From contig NC_135553.1 of the NCBI RefSeq assembly GCF_964340395.1, forward strand, positions 20,178,449 to 20,219,448: a DNA stretch of 41,000 bases. Reading direction: 5' to 3'. A model generated the notes under the pieces. That model had not been told where the DNA came from. It saw nothing but the letters and a program-made list of their open reading frames with translations, and did not search any database. A program made the position numbers and the translations under genes. This document shows positions 1 through 11,479 of this stretch, piece by piece (position 1 is the stretch's first letter; every line of letters begins with the position of its first letter). The stretch comes from Glandiceps talaboti. Lineage: Eukaryota > Hemichordata > Enteropneusta > Spengelidae.

Positions 1-1640
1 CCCAAAACCCACAGCAATAATCTGTTATCCAACATTTGACTTCATGGTAAAACGTCAACTATATAATCAAATAGATTGAAGTTGCATGACCTTTATAGTA
101 TTATATGCCAAGGAAATGTTAAAATTATGTTGTTTTAACCCTAAAGACTATATTACCAATGGGTGAAGAGTAATACTGCAACTTGAAGTAGTAAATCTCA
201 TTTCTTTTGATGAAAAACTGATGAATGAGTTGCACAGCATTAATTAAATTGTATTGTGCGTTAGAATATTGAATATTCATGAGCTGCTTTACATATTAGG
301 CTATCCCTTGCCAATTATGCTCACCTGGTCCACTGACAAAGAAGGATGTCATTCGCCTATTTGGATGAACTGGATTCAGAACCTGACTAGTCAATACTGT
401 GTTACGTTTCCTCATTGGCTACATTCATGATGAGAAAATGGATCATGAGTGAGTTTATTGGAGGATTGTGTTGAAAAGGTGGATTTGTAAAACGTTTTTG
501 AGGAAGTAAGTAATCGAAGAAGTAGTCTTGGTAAGGCTCTTTATAAAACAATGTATAGAATGGTTGAAATAATCTTGTACATGGACATTTATCTCCAGAA
601 GGATTCGAAAATAAGACAATGATGTGTTAACTTCATACACAAGTATCTATACGACACATAATCAAGGAAGGAAGGAAGTCAAGGTGAATTATAATTTGAT
701 ACTTTCAATTAAGATTGTAATTAACGGGCATTTTTGAAAACTTGGGGAACTATAATTAATTCTTGCATAAGTAAATATTTACCTCCGATCCTGGACTGTA
801 TAATTTTTTTTTTAAAAAGTCAATTGTTCGCAAATAAAGTTAGAATTGCAGCGAGGAAGGTCAAGTGTGATGGCAATGCGGCGAGGTAGTTAATGGGAAG
901 CGGTATATCCAGTGTACATAATCAACCACACTCAAGTTGTCAGTATATTTGAAAATATATTAAAAGGCAAGTAAGTGCATGATGTAACATATGACCTTTT
1001 CAACTAGAGCGCTTGTTACAGTCTTCCACTAACAGTGGATACCCAGTTCTAATTCATCGTGCTGCATATGTCTGTAAGGCAATATCCCAATTGCCTAGAC
1101 TGAGAAGTAGTAGAAAAAACATTTAATCTAGTTTTAGACCTTACGAGGCAAATAACATTACGTTTTTGCATGCCAAATTCGTCTTAATGTTCTTTTTAGG
1201 CAGCCTACCGCTATAAAATGTGTATATATTACAACAGTCTTTTCTAAATTTACATTCGTTTTATTTAATGGTAGTTCAGTGAGAGTAATGAACTGAATTT
1301 CTTCCCCCTGGCTATTTCTCGATCAGATTTATTTTCATATGAGGTTCGAAATTAATTAAGCAATTTGAATTTTGAATGGGAACACTTAGGGAGGGTGATC
1401 AATCATGATGGTCCGTACAGGCGCCATCTTGGATACAGATAAATTACCACAAAAGGAAGTTTAATGAATGTGGTCATTGGTAAATTTATATACCCCTGTA
1501 ATATGTGAAATTAAACAACGTCAGCTGTGTTATAACCGTTAAATCTCACGTGATTATGACACACAGTGCTTGGATTGCTTGAATGGTTCAGTCCTTATAG
1601 CTGACTGTAATAGTCACAGCAGAAACGCTGTTTTGAATAC
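1..1640. other. Gene-free AT-rich DNA
   Basis: Nothing supportable was found. All frames are short and unrecognised. The only pattern is a tiny GGAA run at 665-678. Confidence 0.6.
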
Positions 1641-1721
1641 CTCTAAGTAACGCTTATTTCAGATATAATCGACGTTGTAGTCGTCATCGCTGTCGTGGTC
1701 ATCTTCGTCTCGTCGTCGACG

Positions 1722-1767
<46 letters not shown>

Positions 1768-1860
1768 CATCTTCATAATGATAGTAAATGATAATAATAA
1801 TAATAATAATAATCATTATTATCATCATCATCATCATCATCATCACCACCACCACCTCCA
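1722..1860. repeat. Compound trinucleotide microsatellite
   Basis: (TTG)n at 1722-1767 is followed by (AAT)n at 1791-1814, (CAT)n at 1821-1845 and a short (CAC)n run, all in one 140-bp block. Poly-Ile and poly-Asn reading frames on the two strands are by-products. Confidence 0.85.
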
Positions 1861-2964
1861 CCATTCTCATTTTCATTGCTGTCCTCGTCATAGTCATACT
1901 ACATTCATATTGTTGCAGTGTTGATAGGAATCATATTTTAGTATGCGCTATGTTTTTTTTCTCAAAAAGATACTTCCGTAACGATAGAAATAAAGAAATG
2001 TCTTGCTCTATGCATAGTTACTGTTATATATAATGGCTGGCCATGCCTTTTACTATCATTGCATTATAAGTAATCTTGCCTGAAATTTATTTTTTTTTTT
2101 GAAATTTATTTGATTGATTGATTTAAACTGTAGCTTGGTGTAAGCTATCTCACACAATCTACATCTTATACACCATATCATTATTCCCAGAGGACGTATC
2201 CTGATAGCTAGAAATACTGTACGGATTTTCTTTTCTGCAATCCATGGGCATCTTTGAATCGTATCAGTCGTATAACACATCTCGAAACCGGAAAGGTGCT
2301 CTTCGTTGATAACATATATTGAGACTTATAGTGTGAAATTGTGCGGTGAGAATTGTGACCCCCTTTTTAGCAATAAATCAGAGATTTATTTTATGATCTA
2401 TCGTTGAAAACGTAGGAGAAAGACTAGAAATTCTCGATTTACCTTACTATATTTTATTCACTTTCTGTGTTAGGAAGACTTTATTATAGAAGACTCGCTC
2501 GGAGCAGGCCTGAAGTGTCAAATTTGGGCCGATAACAACGTGACCATTGAAATATGGTTTGAAGAAATTGAGTCATATATAGCTAAAAAGGTATAGGATG
2601 AAATTTGTAATATGACCTTAATTCCTTTGTTTACTTCCTTTGTTAGTGATATAATCAATAATCTTGCCCAATGTAAGACTAATTATCATTTACGTCTTAT
2701 TTTCATAATCTTTCATGGCCATTCGCACTTTAGTTCCGGATGTCGTATTGACAACACCTTTAGAAGCCATTTTTCTTACAGCATTTCAGAACGGCTGATT
2801 TTTAGCTAAAGCGTGTGATAGAGTACGGATATTGGCGTCGAATTGACGATAGGATAAAAAATTAAGAACGTACATGTGACTGCAAACTTTATGAGATATC
2901 GCATTACACATCTTGATACCCAGATACGGCACCTTTTTCTTCTTCTTTGCGCTCACTTTCAAAA

Positions 2965-2974
2965 GCGCATGCGC
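2965..2974. promoter_or_regulatory. NRF1-type palindrome GCGCATGCGC
   Basis: A perfect GCGCATGCGC palindrome, the core recognition sequence known for NRF1-family factors, sits in otherwise AT-rich DNA where CpG is scarce. It lies about 0.9 kb upstream of the candidate first exon. It may mark a promoter-proximal region, but no start site is evident beside it. Confidence 0.3.
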
Positions 2975-3817
2975 AAGATCATCGATGATGAGTACACGAC
3001 AGAGACGACCAGAAACACATAGTATGTGAAGACTGTAAATGGATAAACATGTTGCAAGCCAGTGAGAAAGGAGAACATTGATGCCGCACTTCAGATTCGG
3101 TTAGCCTAGAAGTATTGCTTTCCAAAAGGGATTATTCGGTGAAGCTCCTGCCTCCCCTGACTATTAAAGTGAAATTGTAAGTGAACACACCTCGTTATCT
3201 GAGAAGCGATCATCTCTTCATTGAGACTTGGTTTATTTATTCTTAAAAAGCAGGTAATTCTACAGAAACTGTTTCACGATTAAGAATTAAACGCACGTGC
3301 TCAATTAATCCCACTGTCGGAAACAGAGATATGTATCTTCAGTTAATCATATATAAACAATTAATATATTGAAACTCGGGATTTTATTTTTGGCAGAATA
3401 GATGTCCTACGGGAATAGTCAGCTACAAATAATCCACCTTCTACGATACATATATTTGAATGTATGTATTTCTATACGGTCTAGATACCATAACGAAGTT
3501 ACCTGCAATCTGCACTTCGACGACTGCATATGCTATTGCCGTTCTTGACATCATCGGAAGCGACGTATTTCAACTGAGCTCCGTTTCTCTCGAAAAGAGA
3601 ACGCACTAGAACATATTATTGTGTGAGACAAAATTAAGCTGGATTTTGAGCAGTTTAAAACCACCGGGGAGACATCGACTGCGACATGGACAGTTCCCTT
3701 ATGGATGTGTAAGATGTAAATCGATCGACTCCGTTCCACAAAAGAAAGATGGAATTGCCGTCTTAAAACTTAAAGCTTGTTACGGTATTTCAATGTAAAA
3801 AAAATCAAGCCTCGGGG

Positions 3818-3824
3818 TATATAT
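3818..3824 (+). promoter_or_regulatory. TATA-like box
   Basis: TATATAT preceded by a short GC-rich stretch (CTCGGGG) lies upstream of the candidate first exon. The spacing would place initiation near 3850. AT-rich DNA yields such matches often, so support comes only from the neighbouring strong splice donor. Confidence 0.15.
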
Positions 3825-3875
3825 CTTACGAGCTTTCGCATAAGATGTTCTCTCCTTGTCTTCACTATTGATTTT

Positions 3876-4145
3876 CATCTCATTACAACATTGCATCTGT
3901 CCTTTACAGTAGGAATCGAAGTAGAAACACAGAGATAACAAGTCCTGTTCAGCTCATCAACGGACTTCTTACCTTGTGCCGCAAGATCTACCTTCTGACT
4001 GCATCCTGTCATTTATTCTGCCATAGTGAACCCAGCTAGGGAAGTGATTCGAAGAGAAAGACGGACACAAACACACACAGAAACACAGGCAGCGGGAGCG
4101 GTAACGGTCAAGAAGACGTCACCGACCCTTCAGATCTCAAGGGTG
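3876..4145 (+). other. Candidate non-coding first exon with strong donor
   Basis: The stretch is less AT-rich than its surroundings and ends in a strong 5' splice donor, GGTG|GTAAGTG, with the intron starting at 4146. No long ORF or good ATG is seen, so it would be a 5' UTR exon. The only plus-strand coding exon in the window (from 31393) could be its partner, implying an intron of about 27 kb. The 5' boundary is a guess. Donor-like sequences also occur by chance, so this is a hypothesis. Confidence 0.25.
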
Positions 4146-4358
4146 GTAAGTGTATTAATGAACAGTCTTTTACAAGACATTAGTCGTTAGTTTGCTTTGG
4201 TATCGCTTACACTAGCAAAGTGTTGCCCTTTGCGTACTGTCAATTTGAAAGCTACACTGAAAAATACAGCATATTATCGTTCAGACTAACCCACGCACGC
4301 TAAGAATGACAATGTTCGTTTATCAATTCCTTTTACGATAAAGGTACCCTTGTATGTG

Positions 4359-4783
4359 CATACCTCACACCGTATCATTGATAACCATACCCACGTATAT
4401 ACATAGCTCACACACTATCAATGGTAAACATACCCACGTATATACACATAGCTCAGTACACACTATCAATGATTATCATACCCACGTATATACATAGCTC
4501 ACACACTATCAGTGATTAACATACCCACGTATATACATAGCTCACACAGTGTCAATGGCAAATCTACCCATGTATAAAGTTTGCTCACACACTATCAATG
4601 GTGTACATACCCACTTATACAGCGCTCACACAATGTGAATGATTAACATACCCACGTATATACATATCTCACATACTATCAATGATAAACATACTCATGT
4701 ATATACATAGCTCACATACTATCAATGATAAACATACCCGTGTATATACATAGCTCACATACTATCAATGATAAACATACCCA
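4359..4783. repeat. 43-bp minisatellite, about ten units
   Basis: Units of about 43 bp follow the pattern CATAGCTCACACACTATCAA, TGGTAAACATACCCACGTATATA. The rightmost three units are nearly identical to each other, while those in the middle (4560-4630) are the most diverged. The array ends mid-unit at about 4783. Confidence 0.8.
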
Positions 4784-4789
4784 AACAAA

Positions 4790-6590
4790 TCTCACAATAT
4801 ACCATGATGCATCGATTCAGACATCATACATATGGCATTTCCTAAGATGATGATGATCTAGAAAAAAGAACACCATATCCGACACAGTATCAGCATAAAT
4901 TATGCTAATTATTGTTTGTAAACAACTAAATCTAAATAAATCTCATTAAATTTCTTTCTATTGTCTTGAAATAATATACTCCGGTCTAAGAAATTCCATG
5001 ATTTGACTGGCTTCATCGGTGCGAGACACTCATAAAAATACAATCATGTGAATATGAATTTTTAATCATTTGTTTCTAAGAGAAAGAAAACATGAAACAA
5101 CCCGACACTTTTTCCTGTTGTCATACCATTTGCTAACCGTTAGCTAGGCATTATATAACTCTATATACCGTGACATCAAACTGTCAATAGTAGTAACTTT
5201 TCGAGATAGATTTACAGAGATCAAAACAACCTTCTTAATAAGAAAATAGTGCTTTGAATACATAGAACGTTATAACTCGTAATATGTAAAATATGATCAT
5301 AACATTTGAAAAATGTATTTTAATAAAAACATACCAGATAGATTTGTTATGTCTAATATCTGCTATATTTGCTATGTGAGCCAATTATTAGATACACTAC
5401 AAGTATAGATTCCTTCAGTTCTGTAATTGTTACGGCTTTCACGGAGAGTATGTATGACCGAGGACGTGTATTCCCTGGCGAATTAATTAACAAGAAGTTA
5501 ATAATCAGATTCAAATTTGACCTTTGACCTCTTTTGATTTTGTTTTGTCGAATCATTTCTCCGATACGACTAAACTTGATTATCCTTGTGGCATTTGTAT
5601 GAAATCGTGCATTTCTGTCATGTAGATCACTTCTACAATTATTATTACAACATTGTTCACTTGCATGCACACCTAGCATACGGCATTTATAGTGATTCAT
5701 TCATTTTCTCCGGAATCTCAGCCATGTAGATTATTTCTAGTGGATGCTTTTTTCCACAGTTTACGCTCCAATTGTCATAACGCTCTAGTGACTGGCAAAA
5801 CCAAATCCATAGCGTAAAAAACATTTATCTTAATCAATAAACGAAATAACACCTATTTTACAACTATAAAACATTTCACATTGGTTTTAAGTCACCACGT
5901 GTTCCTTCAAACCAGTTGCCGTGATGAAAATATAAAGATCTATTTTTTATTAATATAAGCGCTATTTGATATGACGAGATATTCATACTGGCAATTTTGA
6001 CGTGGCGGCTTAAACCTCGAACATCATGTGATTATGGACTATTCTTTCATTTTCCTGACATTCAGTTATTTGTCTTCTCCTCTTACTGTCACAACATTAA
6101 AAACCAAGAATTCTAGAAGATCATTGAGTATTACCATATCATATAACAGTGACCCGAAACAAGGTAGTAAAACTAGTCAAATGGATAATGGCAGTACACT
6201 TGATTAATTTTGACGGGGTCTTTTTGTCAAACTGAATACGTTTGTTGTTTTTTACTATAGTATATAGTATACTAAATTCTATTCTAAAAGGCAACGTCAG
6301 ATACTCAAGGGTCAACGTCTTCAATTTCGGAAATGTTAACAGACATACAAATTCATATGTTTTGACACACGTCTGTAAGGTTAAGTTGAGAACTTTAAAA
6401 AGTTAAATGTGGATTAAAAACTTTGTAATGATGCCTTTATTTAACATGCGAAAATAGCTCAATTTGTTTCTGTCGCAAAATTTCTTGTACTGAAGAGGTT
6501 GGGGGAAGGAGAACATTGTATTCTATTATGTACGTTAGGCAATTTGTTATTTTCAATTGCTAATGATGAGAAGGTTTGAGACAGTCAATG
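4790..6590. other. Gene-free AT-rich DNA
   Basis: A 115-codon minus-strand frame at 5353-5700 has no recognisable motif or coding-type composition. A short palindromic run (CTATAGTATATAGTATAC) lies near 6256. Confidence 0.5.
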
Positions 6591-6597
6591 ACCAGAA

Positions 6598-6622
6598 TGT
6601 CTGTCTGCCTACATGTCTCAGT

Positions 6623-6653
<31 letters not shown>

Positions 6654-6797
6654 CCAGTCTGAAAGGCTCCGTCTGTCCGTCCGTCCCAGTCTGAAAGGCT
6701 CTGCCTGTCCGTCTGTCCGTCCGTCCCAGTCTGAAAGGCTCTGTCTGTCCGTCTGTCCGCCCGTCACAGTCTGAAAGGCTCTGCCTGTCTGTCTGAG
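6598..6797. repeat. CTGT-rich minisatellite with CAGTCTGAAAGGCTC blocks
   Basis: A (CTGT)n run at 6621-6648 leads into four copies of a compound unit. Each contains a conserved CAGTCTGAAAGGCTC block separated by variable CTGTCCGT runs. The reverse frame is open (DWDGQTDRQ-type repeats) by virtue of the repeat alone. Confidence 0.75.
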
Positions 6798-7639
6798 CGA
6801 AAAGTAATTTGTTTGTAACATCTCAGAACAGACGAGATGTATTATGTATATCAACGCGATCTAATATAAATTCTTTCGGCCATTTTCCTGAAAAAATGAA
6901 ATAACGCCAATACAACACATATAAATCTTATTGGCTCAATTACGCATTTGCTCATTAAGAATAACTGTCCGTTCCCTTCACACACCCCCCCCCTCCCCTG
7001 ACCTTTCTGAGATCATCAACACTTTATATCTATAGAAAGCAAAAGTCGGAGAGTAACAACAATTGTAATCTAATTTTGTGATACAGGAAATAAAAAAGAT
7101 TATTTGAAAAAAAAAGAGGACTTGTACCTTCCGATATACAGGGACTATCTTATCCCCCGCCAACAGGGGCTACTTTCTCAACTAACATGTCACAACTGTT
7201 TTGTTTTTGTTCTTTTTGCTTCATCACGACGTTCTCTAACATTTGACATTTGGTGCATGCATAAGAAAAAAACACACAAATACCAAATCCCTGTCTATGG
7301 TTGCTATGACGACCATGCATTTTACAGTAATACCATAAGAATTGCAGGTACTTGATTAATTCTCTAAATCTGCCCCCTAGGGTACGAACAGCTAGGATAT
7401 ACATGTATGTTTGCTCGCAATAATCCTAACCTCCGTTAGAAATATAGTTTCAACAGGTCCAACACAGATAAATGAAACTTCCTATTAAAATATGATTTCT
7501 TTCCTATCGTGTCTTTTTTTTCTTAAAAGGACTTTTTGATTATTGTACCGTCAGCACGGTGATATCACTGGCTATGTCACCAAACTAGCCATGATGTATT
7601 TAACTAGCCACTCATTGTTTCATTCATTTGATGTGTCAG

Positions 7640-7830
7640 TTATGCTATGTCATGTATTTTCATGTTATGTCATGTCTGTTCATGTTATGTCCTATCAGAT
7701 CATATCATATTATATCATATGTCATACACCATACATATAATATCCACATTTTATCATATCATAATGGTATCCCATGTCTTATATATCTTATCATATCATA
7801 TCATATCATAACATATCATCGTTTTCATAA
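7640..7830. repeat. Imperfect TCATA/TCATG pentamer and hexamer tract
   Basis: Irregular runs of TCATG, TTATG and TATCA dominate this stretch, becoming nearly pure (ATCAT)n at 7790-7820. It lies just left of the 1.1-kb minisatellite. No gene is seen. Confidence 0.6.
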
Positions 7831-7944
7831 AATTAACATATTTTGAAAGATATGTTTACACTTGAAACATAATGCCAGCTTATGTTAGCATCACTAGGTG
7901 TAATCACTTACTATTCAAATAACAAATCTGTTATCACTGTGATA

Positions 7945-9060
7945 TTGCATTGTCTATACACTACATGTACTACACCAAGTATCTATACACTATATGCATT
8001 GCACTGACTATATACACATTGTACTGACAATATACACTATATACATTACATTGTCTATATACTACTATGCATTACACTGTCGATACACTAAATGCATTGC
8101 ACTGTATATACACTATATATATTGTACTGTACATACACTATATACGTTGCACTGACTATACACTATATACAATGCACTGACTATATAAACTATATGCATT
8201 GCACTGTATATATACTATATGCATTGTACTGTATACACACTATATGCATTGCACTGACTGTACACTATATGCATTGCACTGTGTATACAGTACATGTATC
8301 ACATTGTCTCTATACTACTATGCATTGTACTGTTTATACATTATATGCATTGTACTGACTATACACTATATGCATTTTACTGTCTATACATGATATGCAT
8401 GGCACTGTATATACACCATATGCATTGTACTGTCTATACACTATATGTATTGCATTGGGTATACACTGCATGTATTGCGTTGTATATACATTATATGTAT
8501 TGCTCTATATACACTATATGTATTGCTCTATATATACTATATGTATTGCTCTATATATACACTATATGCATTGCTCTATATACACTATATGTATTGTTCT
8601 ATATATAATATATGTATTGCTCTATATATAATATATGTATTTTTCTATATATACTATATGTATTGCTCTATATATACTATATGTATTGCTCTATACACAC
8701 TATATGCATTGCTCTATATACACTATGTATTGCTCTATATACACTATATGTATTGCTCTATATATAATATATGTATTGCTCTATATATATCATATGTATT
8801 GCTCTATATATAATATATTTATTCCTCTATATACACTATATGTATTGCTCTATATATATATACTACATGTATTGCTCTATATATACTATATGTATTGCTC
8901 TATATATACACAATATGTATATCTATATATACACTACATGTATTGCATTGTATATACACTATATGTATTGCTCTATATATGCACTATATGTATTGCACTG
9001 TTTATATGCATTGTACTGAGTATACACGATATGCATTGGAAAGACTATACACTATAATCT
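7945..9060. repeat. 1.1-kb minisatellite of 23-25-bp units
   Basis: About 45 tandem units follow the pattern CTATATACACTATATGTATTGCT. The left part (to about 8500) is built mainly of 25-bp units ending TTGCACTGAC or TTGTACTG. The right part is built of 23-bp units ending TTGCTCTA and is more homogeneous. Several frames stay open for over 100 codons only because the unit lacks stops; these Tyr/Ile/Cys/Met-rich frames are not genes. Confidence 0.85.
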
Positions 9061-9064
9061 ATGG

Positions 9065-11240
9065 TTACACAAGTATATAGATTTAAATTTCTATCTGTGT
9101 CTGTCTTCTTCCTTCCCCAAAATACACCCCGTAACAATCTGCTATCTTAAATAATTGTCTCTCAACCATGTCGTCGATTTGTCAACGAATTGAAAAAAAA
9201 ACTAATTTAAATAAATCGAGACAGCTAATGTGACAGACTACTAATCTTCATACGGTAAGGTGTCTGTGCCATGTTATAGCTCTTTTCAATTACAATGATG
9301 TCAATCGTATTCTGCACTTATTAATTGGAGATTAACAATACCGACCTTCTCGGGAATGGTCATTAGGGCTTGTCTAAGAGTTCCCAGTCAATGAATACGA
9401 AATGTCAGAGTTCCAATCAGAGCAAAGGAGATAGTAACGACCCTCATTACATGAAAATGAAACATAGGTGTTTACAGCGTTCATTTGCAATCTCATCCTA
9501 TTAGCAGACTAACGAACTAACGTAGTTTGAGAGAAAATTAGAAAATATATTTCCCAATTAAAAACATTCAAATAGATAGAGGAAATGCATGTTCCCAATA
9601 TCCTTATTTTGAAGAAAATGAGATCCTACAAAAGGTATACTCTAACTTCACTTATAGTGGGTTTTGCACATAATATAATTTTATTTTAATATGCAAGTGA
9701 TAAGAATATATAGTTTACGGGTATTTATGGATTTTATTTCCTTGTTTAGTAAATGCCTTTAATAAGAGGTCTACAGTATTAAAACGTTTACAAGATTTAC
9801 AGCATTTCAGATTTATAAAAAGATCTCTCTATGAAAGCACAACAATACACCATAAACCGAGACTAAGCATTGCCTTGATAAGTTCTAAAACAGGACTGAA
9901 ATGACGGTAACACCTAAACGGCTCTACGGATGTAGGTTGTATAGTGATAAGTCCACTATGACATTACGTGTATAGCATAACAGGGTTGAGATGAGCATGA
10001 TAGACTAAATCTTTGAATGTTGAATACATGCATTAGATTTGTAATCACTAGAAATAGGATAGCTACTAATCTAAATAACATATGGTGATGTAATCTTTGT
10101 AATTTTTGTTCATTTCGAAAACATAAGTGGGGACTGCTTTGCTATTGCCTGTGCCAAATATGGTAAAATCTTATCATTTCATTGACGAAAATACAATATA
10201 TTGAAGACTAGCTCTTCAATGGAAACAGGAAATTGCAACGAAATGAATTTTGCTCATCATGTATGGGTTTTTTTCCTGCTAAACACAAGATTACGAGGTA
10301 TTGACGTAAATTGGTTTTGAAAACCACGTAACCTTAATCCAGTTCATTAAACCGATGATCGGTACCTTCTGTGTCTCTGTATAAACGTAAAATTACAGTC
10401 AACGGCATCTCAGAATTATTTATTTATGCATAATATGGCAAAGACAAGCATGAATAACATAGTGAAAATTCGACTAAATCGTCGATATGAAGATTCGACA
10501 TGTAATATTTTTTTAATTATCCCAATCATGTTGCAAATTCAGATATTAAAACCTATTTCAAATATCTATCCATGTAAGTAGTATCTCCTAGATATAGACA
10601 AAAAGTGACTTCACGTTAAGTAATTGAAATTGCGAGATTTGGCAGGCGTTTGGATATACAGATATAGCAATTTATAAATGTTAATAATGACGTAGTGAAT
10701 GGCTGAATGGCTCGCGAGATCGTCCCGCTAGGATAACAGAAAGTAGTCACGTCGGCATTGTGTGCAAGGTCATCAAAGTCGACATTAAATCGCAGAAGAA
10801 TAACATTAAGCGGTAAACGCCGCGACTATAAACGTAACAAGTATCATATAACACTGTTTTAACAGCTCCCCAGCGTCAACTGTGCTGAGAATGCCATAAA
10901 CTCTTTATTGGTAGTCCTTACTTACATTTTTATTGCACCTTATTACCGAAAAAGCGATAACCTCGGCGCTGTTGATAAAATCGGATTTTGCCCTCTCTTT
11001 TACTACATCTATAGGCATAATATATGTAGGGTATTCTGACTAATTCACTACGTTTCCGACATCGTATTTTGCATGTGGGTAATAAAAGCATTTATGAAAA
11101 CCCAATCTGCCTTATTGCCACCCTTAACAAAACCTTTTAGAGTTATCAAAATGTATCATTGTATGTACTGTAGAGTATCTTATGCATCAATAAAAGAACC
11201 GCAAAGTTACATAGAAAATAACAAATTTCTTTCAAATGCT
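9065..11240. other. Gene-free AT-rich DNA
   Basis: No ORF of note, repeat or inverted repeat was seen on either strand. Confidence 0.5.
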
Positions 11241-11241
11241 C

Positions 11242-11477
11242 GAGGAAGTTTCAAACGTCGTGGTTGAATTTGATAAGTTTTGTTAAGGCGATATACCCCA
11301 TCAAAATTTAAAGCTAAAATGATGTCGAGGAAATTTCAAACGTCATGGTTGAATTTGATAAGTTTTGTTAAGGCGATATACCCCATCAAAATTTAAAGGA
11401 AATTTCAAACGTCATGGTTGAATTTGATAAGTTTTGTTAAGGCGATATACCCCCATCAAAATTTAAAGCTAAAGTGA
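11242..11477. repeat. Three tandem copies of a ~71-85-bp unit
   Basis: Copies start near 11242, 11327 and 11398, each with GAATTTGATAAGTTTTGTTA followed by AGGCGATATACCCCATCAAA. Identity is very high (one or two differences). The middle copy lacks the GCTAAAATGATGTC segment at its end that the outer two retain. Such low divergence suggests a recent expansion. Confidence 0.85.
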
Positions 11478-11479
11478 TG

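Noticed and set aside
5353-5700. 115-codon minus-strand frame
   Set aside because: It has no recognisable motif, no splice or promoter context, and ordinary AT-rich composition.
8092-9080. Several 60-140-codon open frames
   Set aside because: They lie wholly in the 23-25-bp minisatellite, appear in multiple frames, and consist of Tyr/Ile/Cys/Met repeats.
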